Shown here: positions 53,070 through 64,000 of the stretch, piece after piece | Layout of the letters: each line of letters starts with the position of its first letter | Numbering within the stretch: the stretch's first letter is position 1 | Origin: Erythrocercus mccallii | Taxonomy: Eukaryota > Chordata > Aves > Passeriformes > Dicruridae | Reading direction: 5' to 3' | Length of the DNA: 64,000 bases | NCBI GenBank assembly: GCA_013397435.1 | Contig: VZRG01002299.1 | Location: 1-64,000 of the forward strand | Made by a program: the position numbers and the translations under genes | Notes under the pieces: generated by a model | The model's database searches: none | What the model was told of the DNA's origin: nothing | Seen by the model: the letters and a program-made list of their open reading frames with translations, nothing else

Positions 53070-55961
53070 GTGTTCACCTCATCACTAACCATCTTCTAAG
53101 AGTTTTCTGTTCTATGTATATTTTTTTCTAAATAAATATACACTTACTGAATCTCCATGGCTTACAAATTTATACCTTTGACTGATTCTGCTAGCTGATC
53201 TCAAAAAGCCTTGTCTGCATCATCTGCCCTGTGACACCACCCTTGTGCATTTCCTTCTTTGTCATTATGCATATGTTAATATTACAGTAACATTGATTAT
53301 TCCTCTCTCAGTTGTGTGAATTCAGTAGTAACTGGCTTATTGTATTTATGATTGCCAGCATTTCTTTCATTAATAAACAAATATCTGAGCTATTCAGGGA
53401 ATTGACTCACTGTCGTTCACAGTCTCCTTATGACTCTTACGAATACAAAGCAAAGACAACTGTCCCCACTTCTTGACAAGTTGGACTGAACATCTGTGCA
53501 GGAATTTGTATAACAGTGTTTCAGGAACCCAAGCTCTTCTGCTGCTACAATTTATGCAGAAAAATTCTCATTTTCAAGATGTCTTTCTCACTGTCTTGCC
53601 CTTAAATCACAACTGGAAGAACATAAAAGAGTTCAAGGTGACTCCCCTGCTGCCTCACCCTCTCTCTTTGCACCTTGCAGTTACTACCTGTCCCTTCAGT
53701 CTCTCTTCTAGCAGTATCCTTGGCACTCACATGGATGAAGAGCATGAGGAAATAATCACTAAACTGGTGGGGCTTCCTCATCTCATGAAGATCCAAGTCC
53801 CCTGGAAAGAAAGAAGCTATATGAACCATTGACTGAAGATATTTTATTTCCCTTTCAGACTGAGAGGTGTGTAAGACAACCTGTGGCTGTTCCACATGTG
53901 GGACTGACCTGTTTTGCTTCCTGACAGTAGTAGTGCTGATGATGCCAGGGGGATCTGCAATTCCACACCAAGCCACAAAGCATTTCAGAGATAAATTAAA
54001 TGTTATTGACAGGTTTTAGTTAAGAAGCAACAGTTAATGAAAACCTGTGACTCCTTCCATGAGATAACATTAAGAGTGTTAGCAGTGTCTTGTTATGACA
54101 GAGAAAGTGCATGGAAAAATCACAAAAATACTGACACTGAGAATCTGATGAGTCTTTTAAATAAGAATTTAAGATGCAGAGGTCCTGTATGAACATAGTG
54201 GGATCCTATTGTATTGATGGGATGACTGCTGGAGATGAGGGACTGTATTCCTGGATCATCACAACCAAGGATTAGAATTTGCTGTACCTGCCCACAATAT
54301 ATATGGAATATATATATAGAAGTACTCATACATCCAATGAAAAGCTTCGAGCTAACAGCCGGAGTTACAGCAATTGCCTGAATGACACGATTGCTTTGGA
54401 AGCCCCTTTGAAATAGAAGTAGGTTTAAGCTGTGTCAGATATAGTTCTAAGTTGACTGATGATTCAAGGGTTTTTGTATGCAGAGTGTAGGTGCAGATCC
54501 TAACTGATAACGTGATCCCTGAATGCAGTAAACTGAAAGCACATCACAGTGATTTAAATTAATAATGTGCTGAAAGTCTGGTTTTGCTTACGTTTCAAGA
54601 TTTTGACTCTGCCTTCCTTTTTACTTTTGAAGTTAACATTCACTGCAGTGATCTTTGTTTTCTCCCAAGCACTTTCATCCTCTGCCTCAGGCCATCCCAT
54701 GTACATGGGTGGAGATCTGTGTGAAAAGTTTTTTCAAATCCCTCCTTAAAATTAATTTCTGCTATGAATCTTATAAGCAATGATAAGCTGCTACTGTTTG
54801 CTGTGCTGAATGTGGTGTTCACCTAATTAGTCACCACTTTCAAAATAAAGGAACCTAATGTGCCAGAAGATATTACCTTGGTAAGACCAGTTCTGCTTCT
54901 GTAGACCTTTGCAGCTGTCTGAGGATGTCAAAACATCATCTGGCCTGTGAAAATGGTATTTCAGGGTAAAGATAGGCCTCTGAGGCTTTGTTGGGACAGT
55001 GAGTCCACCAATTCCTTTCATGATATCGGAAGAAAAAAATGAATTAACGTCAGATCCTGATAATGTTTCCCCTTGGTGTCTGATTCTTCTCTTTCTAAAG
55101 AGTTGCTTTATTTGACCTGTTTAGATTCTAGCATAGCTTCTACAGTAGTTTGTATGTTGCTATATGGATAGCACCCAGCCTTATGGCATACCATCTACTG
55201 GCAATCCATACCCTGCTGAATTACACCTGTGCTCTGGAGAGACCAATCTAGGATTAGGCACGGTGAGCAAGCCTTTTATTAGAGCAATGGAACTAATGCA
55301 ACCAAGCTGTTACATCACTGCTTGGGGATATTAACCTAATTCCAAGAGTAGTACAGATATTTAGCAAGGTGTTGGGCATTTCTTTGCTGCCCACCAGAGG
55401 TGTACCCTTAGATTCCTACAGGTGATATTCATGTTCGGCCCATAATTCTCTGCAAGCAAACATTGAGGGTAAAATGAGTATTGCAGGCAGAAGACAAAAA
55501 TGTCAAAGACCACGAACAGAAATGGATGGCCTGGCTCTGGACTGGGCCCAGGATTGAACATGGCAATTACTTGGTGATGCCTACCCATAACAACAGAAAA
55601 AGCCAAAAGATTAGGTGTTCTTGAGACCTCATGAGAAAAGATACAATGGTGATTTTAAAAGCTGGCACAGTACATTTTTGCAAACTGGACAAATGAGGGT
55701 ACTGACTGGCTTGCTTTTGTGAGCCTCCAGCTGATAACAATCAGCTATTGGGATAAATTTTTTATTGTCTTGTTCAAAATCCAGTGTCTTGAACAATCAT
55801 ACCATGGGTTGTCTCCTCCCTCTGTCTGGGTTGGCCCAGTGCCACTGTCCAGAGTTGTACAGTGCCAATTTATACCAGCTGGGACTCCTGACTATGATTT
55901 GCTTATTCATCAGGTTCCAAGGGGAAAATATAAATAGTACTTAACTCTCTTACTGCTCTTT
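53070..55961. other. Non-coding region
   Basis: AT-rich sequence with a short AT dinucleotide stretch near 54295-54318. I see no gene, RNA or recognisable transposon. Confidence 0.65.
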
Positions 55962-56109
55962 ACAAAAAAAAAAGCAAACCAAAACAACAACAACAAAAAA
56001 CCCCCCAAAAATCCCAACCCCCCCCCAAAACCCCAAACCAACAAAACCCACCAAAACAAAACAAAACCAAAAAACCCCACAAAACCAACCAACCAAACAA
56101 AACCCCCAA
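55962..56109. repeat. A/C-rich low-complexity tract
   Basis: About 148 bp of nearly pure A and C on the plus strand, including a nine-C run and caaaa/ccaa units. The minus strand is G/T-rich with several G runs and could form G-quadruplexes (inference). Open frames across it are compositional artefacts. Confidence 0.85.
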
Positions 56110-58128
56110 AGAGTCTCATCTACATTTTAATAGAAGAGAAAAGCTAAATACTGTTCAAGGTAAAGTACTGAAATTTTGGTGTCTCAAGGAAAAGGGCAAA
56201 AAGCTGATATTGTCCCAGTAAAATTGATAGAAACACTATCACTGGTGGATGTAGGATAAATCTTCAAATTGTCATAAAGGCCCTTTACAAATAGCTTTCA
56301 GAGGAATTCAGCATTTCATTGTTTCTACCAGTGTTAGCAATATATTGATTATGTTTGTGATTGCAAATAAAGGCAGCAACCAGTTTGGGTCTTCACCACC
56401 TATGGAAATGTCTGTTGTAAGAACTTACAAAATTCTCAGCTTTTCTCAAAGCAGTTGCTTTGTATTGAACGTGAAACAGAATCAGAAGCAGAAAGCAGCA
56501 TTCTCCTTGTTGTGGCTGCACTTCCTGGGAAGCACCTTCCAGTGTCTGGTGGGTCAGACTGCCTGTCAGTCCCCAGCACACCCAGGAGCAGCCAGTCACA
56601 CAGCACTGTACCGTTCAGAGACTCAGACTTTCAGCTGGGACTTTGCTGGATTTAGCTGTGCCAGAACTATGGGAGAAATCTTAACCTAGTCACATTAAGT
56701 AAGCCCTATATACCAGCTCTTCCACCATTGACTATTGTTTGAGCTTACAGAACAAAAATGTATACAGCAGCCAAAAGCACAACAGAGAAATTTTTTTTGT
56801 CCCAGGTTACAAGCAGTTTTTAAGTTGTTTTTCGTGCTATTTAACAAGTGGATAAAAATTTTATCCTGCAGCAGAACAAAACCAGAGCAAAGTCATTGTA
56901 CACCCAACCAGCTGTAGGTAACTGAGCCTGCTTGGTGTTGCACAATGAATTAGTGCCATCTACAGTGTGAAATGGGTCTTGAAGATGGAAAGCTGTCTGA
57001 GGTTTAAACTACACTCAAAGCAAAACCGCATGCACAAAAAATTACCTTACAATTTAAAACCAAATAAAGACATTATAAAAACCCAGAAGAAATTAAATTA
57101 AAATCTTGCTATGTATTAAAATAGCAACAGAAAAACTAACATCTTTTAATAAAGTTTTTCTTTTGAATGTGCTTGATTTCAGCATAGATTGGTGTATTCA
57201 TATGTTATAGAATGTTTTTGTTGTCTCATTTATTTTTGATATTGTTGATCTAACTGAGCTTGAAGTAAATGACAAAATGTCACCTGGTGACCTTCTTAAT
57301 AAGCTTTATGCAATAGCATGTCAAACCTGCTCTGGGTCCTCTGGTGTCATTGGTATTACTTTCCTACACTTCAGGAGGAGAGAATCTGAATTCAGTTAAG
57401 TAAATTCCATATGGTGTAGTTTTTTCTTTGTTAATACACTTAATCAAAACCTAAGAGCATGTTGCCCTTTTGAAGTGCTGTGCCCTTGACCAAGGCATAA
57501 GAACATTTGATTGGGCTTTACCTACTCACATAAGAAGTTGTCTCCATTATCACTTTATGTGCTGTGTTCAGGCAGTAAACCAAAAGGAGGGCTTTTGTGA
57601 TAATAAACTGAATCATTCACTTCTTTCTCCCCTTGTAGTCTCACAGCAGGAGGGCTGAGCCTGATTGCTCTTCAGCCTTTACATGCCATAAACACAATTT
57701 GGGATGGGGAATGAGTTTCTGACAACTGGATCTGGAGTTATCCTAAACTCTTAGACAAATTGGCCATCAGGTTCTGAAAGCAAGAACAGTGCCCCAATTT
57801 CTGCAACACCTCAGTGCCTAAGTAAAATCTCTAACAGCGATCTCTGAGAGACACCAATAGAGATTGACTTCTCCATTTGCCACTACTGATATTTCTAAAA
57901 TTAAATGGATTTGAGAATAGGAACTGAGGAAGCAGGCTCTGATCTCAAGGTCCCTCACAACCTTCCTCAATGCTCCCCTCTCTCCTCTTTGCTTGCATTT
58001 CTCCTCAGTATTTATATGTCTTTGCACTTAGATCCATTGTTTTCTAATGTCAGTGATATTGTGTCTATTGTACTTAGAGTAATACATGGCAAATTCCAGA
58101 ATATATTTTCTCCTTTTTTTATACATAC
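56110..58128. other. Non-coding region
   Basis: I see no recognisable gene, RNA or transposon between the A/C tract and the first solo LTR. Confidence 0.6.
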
Positions 58129-58823
58129 TGTTATAAATGAAAAACCACCAATCCGAATTTAATGAAAAATGAAATAGTTTTATTGATTACAATTTCAGAT
58201 AAATTTGGAAAATAGAAAAATGAGCCAACGAATCCCAATATCCCAAGGTGCTGGCCCGGGGATCGGCACCTGGTGGCACAGAGTCTGCGTCAAAATGACA
58301 CCCTCTCTGAGAACACGAAGACGTTCTGCAGTGTGGTTTTATACTGTTCTTCATAGCCTGGGGCTGAGGTGTACAATGTAGAAAATAGCTTCTCTTGGTG
58401 GGGATGAAGTCATCTGTAACTGGACAATGTGGTTTGAAGTGAGCCAGGGTGTTTCCAGGTTTCGGGCAGAGTCTGTTTTTGTTTCCATGAAGACCATACT
58501 TGAGGCTTGACAATAGCCTTGATAGCTGGTCTCTGGACACAAATTGCTGGCCGTTGAAGCTGAGCATCCTTATTGTTCTGCTTTCCGGACGCTATTAGTA
58601 CTTCTCTGCTTGGTGAATAGACGTGGTTGCCTGGCCGGTTCGTGTTAATGTTTCTTATCTCTGATGCCGATGGGTCGCGCCTCACCCATCTGCCGCTGGT
58701 GCTTGTAATATGTGAGCTCTCCTGGGAAAGCTGGACTTTACACAGATACAATTTTATACAATTTAACAAAATATTATTATAAAATAACCTAGCACGAATT
58801 ACATCATAGATTCACTTATAACA
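58129..58823 (-). mobile_element. Solo LTR of an endogenous retrovirus, copy 1
   Basis: The 695-bp element is bounded by TGTTATAA and TTATAACA and flanked by atac on both sides (58125-58128, 58824-58827), a target duplication. On the minus strand a TATA box (GTATAAAA, 58344-58337) precedes an AATAAA signal (58184-58179) by about 155 bp, the usual U3-R order. It shares blocks with copies 2 and 3, including gagccaacga with copy 2 and the gcacgaatta end. No internal retroviral genes adjoin it, so it is a recombination relic. The retrovirus class is not certain: target repeats of 4-5 bp fit ERV1 or ERVL. Confidence 0.8.
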
Positions 58824-61596
58824 ATACTATGCATAGCAGACACATTAAATGTTGAAGCAATACTTGCAGTAATATAATGTACCAGCCCTTCTTTCCAGGA
58901 CATTCAGAAGTGTTCAGAAATACCCATTCACATTGGTTAGTATGGATACTGATAGATGCATGCAGAGAGTCACCAGTTGTGAAAACCTTGTTTGATTTTC
59001 AGCCTGGGAGCAGTCAGGCATCGATTCCTGACATTAAATTTCACTAATTAACCAAGTTGTCTTTGTTAGGAGCATAGCCTCTCTTAAACTCAGTAGAGCA
59101 AGAAGGCAATATGCGTTGTAGATTCAGATTTTAGGTGCACACTGGTAGAAAGGGAAGATCTACACCATTGAAGAAATTAAAAACAATGATAGAAAGAATT
59201 TATGATGTCCATGCTACTAACTTAGATATCTTGATGAAGTCTGGGGATTGAATTCACTGGAGACAGGAGCTGAAAGGAAGGACAGTATTAATATATTTTT
59301 TTTTCCTTTAGAATGAAAACAGCTGTAGAATTATGAACAAGAAGTCTGTTATGTCTGTGTTCAAGGACATGAGAATTAATCAGCTGTTTTTCTTAGAAGA
59401 ATTATGTTAAAGAAATACCTGCTTTCAACTTTTCTTCTGCTCAAAAACAACGTGTAAAATATCAAATACTCAGTAGATGCTCAAGGCAAAATGCTATCTA
59501 TAATTAGCTTGTAAATGGTTTGTTTATTCAAAACACCGTGATGACTTCAGTGTTATTAAGCCTGCTTGGGCAATGTTCTTGAGCAATATGTATTCCGGAT
59601 TATTAACATGCAACATGTGATCCCAGCATTTGGTTCCTCTCTCTGATACATTCTGGAAATTCAGGAGAAACTTCACTCAAGGGAATGAGCTTTTCCTCTC
59701 TGGCACAGGAGCGGGGCAGAGCTTACCGTCCCCAGGCGGTGGTGTGCGCCTGGAGGGACAGAAACGCGTGGGTGGTGGCTCAGGGACACGCCGGTTACCC
59801 TGCCTGGGCGGTCCATTCACCTTGGCCAGTCCCATTGTTGCATTAAAAAACCCCGCTTCCAGCCTTTTCTTCCACAGATGCTTCCTATACATCTTAAACA
59901 AGTGTTCCATTAAGGTTCAGAAAGAAAAGGTCATGAATTTACGTTATAACTCATCTAGATTTTGTCTATTGCAAAGCGCGCTGTTCTGTATCTAAAGAAG
60001 AAGCTCACAGTACAATCGCCATCAAATCCTCTGTATTCTACTGTAATTATCATGAAGTGCAATTTGTGGAAAAATATTACTGATATCAGGCACATTTATA
60101 AATGTCAGATGTATTTAATTTTATTGAAGGCAGTTTTTAAAAATGTGTCCAAGTAGTAGAAATAGAATTTATTTTCTTCCAAATATGAAACTTATACAGG
60201 GCAAGTTAAAATGTTAGAAATTTCTCAGTAAAAGAAAATAAACCCCAGCCTTCAAAAAACTTCAAGGTAATTACAGTTACTTCATTTACAAATTAAATTC
60301 TTATATTTCAACATAGTTCTACAGGTTAAACACCACAATCAGTACAATTGTCTTAAATTTATATTGCTCTAAGACTCGTGTTTTGAATTCTTTTATATCT
60401 TGATACATCTTTAATCTTTTCTGACAGTGATTTTTCAGAAACTCCTACTCATTCCTACTGAAATGTTTACTTCTGTGAAAAAACAGACACAATCACAAAT
60501 AGTCTTTCAGATATAACACCAAGAGATTTATTTATAGGAATATTATTATAGACAGACCAGGGAAAAATCCCCACAAAACCCCAATGGTTAAAAATTTTCT
60601 CTCCAGTAATGTCATTGGAGTAATTTTATCAGAACTGTGGATCAGAATATTTGTGATATTGAGGGATAATTTTCAGAGAAGTTTCAACATGTGTTTAGTT
60701 CCTTATGTTCTATTATCTTTAAAATAAGGATTTCAATGTTTATGTCCAGGGAGGGTTAACAATTCTCTGTGCAGCAGGCTTGGCTCCCTCATATGATATT
60801 CCGAAACCAAGTACCATGGAAAATATGACGCAGCATTAACTTCCTGCACACTCAACTCAGCTTTTTAAATAAAATAAACAAGAAACCTCACACAGAAATC
60901 AAACTGCTGAAGCAGCCTTACACTGTTATCTACAATCTTCCCCCAGGTGCAAATGAGGGTGACAATGAGCTACAAATTCAGGGGGTGGGCGCTGTCTCTG
61001 TATGTTAATTGGAAGTGCTTTGCACTGGCACTAATGGGAATGTTATAACCTATATCAGCGTACCAGTGGCCAGAGAACCTGCCCTCTCAGCTAAGGTGTG
61101 AGGAAATGGTACTAACAAATGAACAAAACCAAATTATTCCAATGACAGCAGTCAAAAGAACAAATACTCTTAAAAGCAAGGCTCTGAAAGAGTGAAGGAG
61201 CAAGGAACCACCCCGTGGGACTTGTGAAAATCCCACATAGGTTGAGAAAAATACAGAACGTTATTTTTATGGTAGCCAAGAAGAAGAAAGCACCTGGATA
61301 AACTGTGCCAGGTGAGCTTTGAAGTCCTCCTGCCATTCTGAAGGGACCAATAACAAACCTAGGAACAGCAAAAGGCTTTTCAAATCTAAACTTAATGTGA
61401 GAAAACTCCTAGTGTTCACAAGTGGTGTATAATTACTGTCTGGAGGATTGGCAATGCAAGTATGGAGGAGGCTGGGGCAGGCTGAGCATCCCCAAGCACT
61501 CAATGAGACAGACTGAGTGAGGAACAAAAGGGCCAGTGCTGAGCCAAGAGCAGCTGAGCCTTTTGGGGAACACTTTTGACAAATATTATTCAGTGC
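58824..61596. other. Non-coding region between solo LTRs 1 and 2
   Basis: There is no trace of gag, pol or env, so copies 1 and 2 do not bound a provirus. The region contains a CpG-dense patch at about 59700-59830 (separate entry). Confidence 0.7.
59700..59830. other. CpG-dense patch in AT-rich surroundings
   Basis: About nine CpG dinucleotides fall within roughly 115 bp, while the flanks are AT-rich and nearly CpG-free. An acceptor-like cctctctggcacag precedes it on the plus strand, and a donor-like acg/gtaagc lies at its left part on the minus strand. I recognise no protein. It could be an alternative untranslated exon, a small regulatory island or the remnant of a GC-rich repeat. Confidence 0.4.
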
Positions 61597-62304
61597 TGTT
61601 ATAAATAAAAAATCACCAATCCGATTTTTAATAGAAAAATCAAAAAAAGTTTATTTACAAATATTTACAAATTTCGGAAAATTTGGAAAATGGAAAAATT
61701 GAGCCAACGATCCTCAAAACCCCAAGAAGCCGGCCCGGGAGATCAGCTTCTGGTGTCGTGGGACAAAGTGTAAAAAGGCATCGGTTTCACCATCACGGGA
61801 GCCAGTGGTTTTCCAAGGAGGCTTTAACCTTTTTTTGTAGCCCGAAGCTATGATATACAATGAGAATATGAGGCTCTCCGGTTTCTGGTGAAGTCATCTG
61901 TAGTGATACAATGCAGTTGAAGAGCCGGCCAGGGTGGATCCTGGCTCTGGCTAGTGTCTGTCTTTGTTAGTTAATAGCTGTACTTGGAACTGGACAATGC
62001 GGCTGATCGCCCAGTCCCTCTCACAGCTGTCGGCCATCAGTGGGTTTCTGTCCATTGTCTTTTCAGGTCTGCTGGCCATTCACACCTTCTTCCAAAGGGG
62101 TGGCTGCAACCAGTCCAACCAGTTTCTGGTGATAGCTCTTTTAGTACTGCCGGTGAGCTGTATCTAAACCATCTCTGTGCTGCTAGGTTCGGCAGAGAAG
62201 AAACCTTTACAAAAAGCTACATTTCCTACAATCAAACTAAATATAACTACAAAAATAACATAACATATCATAACACGAATTACACTATAAGCTTACTTAT
62301 AACA
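61597..62304 (-). mobile_element. Solo LTR of an endogenous retrovirus, copy 2
   Basis: The 708-bp element has the same termini (TGTTATAA, TTATAACA) and is flanked by gtgc at 61593-61596 and 62305-62308. AATAAA is at 61655-61650 on the minus strand. The TATA position seen in copies 1 and 3 is degraded here (ctttaacc). Open frames inside (such as 61984-62415) are not retroviral genes. It is clearly related to copy 1 (gagccaacga, ggcccggg, gaagtcatctgta). Confidence 0.8.
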
Positions 62305-62550
62305 GTGCCATGTGAAAATAGCAGTTGTCTGGCTGTCAGTGCCAGGGTGCAGCTCTGTTCTGAGCAGGGGCTATGGCAATGGGCAAGAGTGGTTTGGGTT
62401 TTACAGCTCAGTTAGTGGAAGGTGTGTGAACCAAATACATGCAGGTAACACCAAGATGACCGCAGCTAACAGCTGAAGTGCAAAAAACAGATTTATTCCA
62501 TCATCTCACTGTCTGGAGGATTCCAAAATCAAACAGAGACTCATGTGCAG

Positions 62551-63334
62551 CGTTATAAATGAATTTGCCAATTCAGTTATTAATAATAATAATACATTTA
62601 TTAATTACAAAATGAACAAAAAATAAAAAGTCCGCGAGGCAAAAGCCCAAAGTGCTGGACCTAGGACCCCGGCACTGGTGGAACAGAGTGACACAGTCTA
62701 TCTGAGCAATTCCTCTTTGTCCACGAATTGTCTCTCTGTGGTCCGAGTTTTTATACAGTTTTTTGTAGCCCCTGGCTAGGGCTCATAATGGAAGAATGCA
62801 GTTTTTGTGACAGGAAAAAAGGCTTCTCTGATTAAACAATGTAGCGTTTGGTTCAGCTGGGTGGGTTTCTCAATCCGGCTGAAACGGCAGTATCCGTCTT
62901 TTGCTTCTTCCCGGCTTGACTGAAAGGACTTCTGCTTCAGCTTGATGAGGGAGTAATGTGTCTTGATGTCTGGTGCTTGCCTCTGGAGCTGTTTTTGGAA
63001 CTGTTGGGAAAGGTGTATAGTCCTGCTTGGATGGAGTCGTTTGGGGAGGAGTGGTTCGGCTGCTTGACGAGGTCAAATAGCTTTTCACACTTCTTTGGTT
63101 ATCAATTGTGGCAAGGTGAAATGAATGGTGAGTCTGTTGCTGTTTTTGGGAAACAATTTCTTCCCCACCTATTCCTGGAATGTGATGAAGGTCCACCCTC
63201 TAGACCAAGGTTTCTCAAACTGTGGTTTGTCTGAGAGACTTGCTTATATATAAAAAACATTTATTGAATCATAACAATGCATATTAACAAAAAATTATTC
63301 TTGCACAAATTATCCCTTATGTTCATCTGTAACA
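62551..63334 (-). mobile_element. Solo LTR of an endogenous retrovirus, copy 3
   Basis: The 784-bp element is flanked by tgcag at 62546-62550 and 63335-63339. The left end is cgttataaat (TG mutated to CG) and the right end is tctgtaaca. A TATA box (GTATAAAA, 62756-62749) and AATAAA (62602-62597) keep the same order as in copy 1. It is more diverged than copies 1 and 2 but aligns at gtgctgg, cggcactggtgg, tgtagcccc and the gcacaaattat end. It lies only 246 bp from copy 2, in the same orientation. Confidence 0.72.
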
Positions 63335-63339
63335 TGCAG

Positions 63340-64000
63340 CTAAGTTCATTTTAGCAGGGGCAAAGTGTGGCTAGGCCTGAGTCCTGTGTTAGAGAAAAAA
63401 ATGGGGTCTTAGACATGGCCAAATCTTCCCCAGGCTGTGTTTTACCATCTCGGAACTTCTTATCTCCCTTCCCCCTTATGCAAAGGCCGCTAACCCATCT
63501 GAGGAATGCTGTTGTGTTTGTTAACAACACTTTGTTATCTGGGTGAGAATGCTCTTCTATAGCAGACAGAAAACAACCCAAAGTGAACACAAATACATGA
63601 ATTTTCTCACACTGAGAGAAATATCTCCCAGGTGCAAGGTTAGCCTTTGAGCAAAAACAATTCTAGAAACAACTTATTTTCCTCTTTCCTTGCCAGTCTT
63701 CCATTTTTAACTCTTTCATCCCCACAGAAGATTTAATAAAAAAATAAGATTATATCTCATTTTCTAGTGAATGTTTAGAAAGCTGAAAAATAAGAGCTGA
63801 GCATGGCAAAATTAATGAGAGGCATTGTTGCTATTGTAGGACAGTGTTTGATTTCCTTTTTATACAGGAATTAATGCTAGAGTACTCTGAGCAGGAGATA
63901 CAAAGGAGAATCTCAGTATAAATTTATGAAGTTTCCAATCCTCTCAACTGTAGGGAAGAAGAAAGTCAATGCAGAGAGCATGAAACACAAAAGCAAATAC
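63340..64000. other. Non-coding region at right edge
   Basis: I see nothing recognisable. The sequence is AT-rich. Confidence 0.6.

Noticed and set aside
55910..56119. Phe/Gly/Trp-rich minus-strand open frame
   Set aside because: It is translated from the A/C low-complexity tract.
58187..58769. Minus-strand open frames inside solo LTR 1
   Set aside because: They are chance frames in a non-coding LTR, with no conserved counterpart in the sister copies.
59677..59910. 77-codon minus-strand open frame across the CpG-dense patch
   Set aside because: No recognisable domain; the openness reflects local GC content. The patch itself is kept as a finding.
58824..61596. Possible provirus between solo LTRs 1 and 2
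   Set aside because: Each LTR has its own target repeat, and no gag, pol or env remnant lies between them.
61984..62415. 143-codon open frame within and beyond solo LTR 2
   Set aside because: It lies mostly inside LTR sequence and crosses its boundary; there is no retroviral domain or other homology.

Overview
The window is vertebrate nuclear DNA, most likely from a bird. It has one gene with long introns and GT-AG splice sites, interspersed CR1-type LINE tails, avian-style LTR remnants, and a GC-rich CpG-island promoter interrupted by an assembly gap. I see no operons, prokaryotic genes, CRISPR arrays or tRNA/rRNA genes.

The only gene I can support is BTBD7, on the minus strand. From its 5' end at high coordinates it contains: a non-coding first exon in a CpG island (about 44724-44880, running into the gap at 44881-44946); an 18.8-kb intron 1; exon 2 with the start codon (25755-25940, ATG at 25834-25836); a 1080-bp exon 3 with both BTB domains (19642-20721); and seven more coding exons at 10531-10739, 9316-9391, 6905-7065, 6443-6586, 4418-4607, 900-1078 and 1-266. 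All internal junctions are GT-AG and their phases join in frame. The window encodes residues 1-795 of a protein of about 1130 residues, and the last exon runs off the left edge. BTBD7 is a BTB/BACK protein linked to epithelial branching and to E-cadherin loss.

The right part (about 45.1-64 kb) has no exon I can recognise. In other vertebrates the divergent neighbour of BTBD7 is UNC79, so this stretch may be the 5' non-coding part or first intron of that gene. It holds a cluster of CR1 fragments (51.2-52.5 kb), an A/C-rich tract (56 kb), a small CpG-dense patch (59.7 kb) and three related solo LTRs, all in the minus orientation (58129-58823, 61597-62304, 62551-63334) and each with a short flanking direct repeat. 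A 30-bp-stem hairpin lies at 47858-47943.

I found no new multi-gene system. The items most worth checking are the hairpin, the run of four upstream ORFs with good start contexts in the BTBD7 leader, the CpG-dense patch at 59.7 kb, and the solo-LTR cluster.
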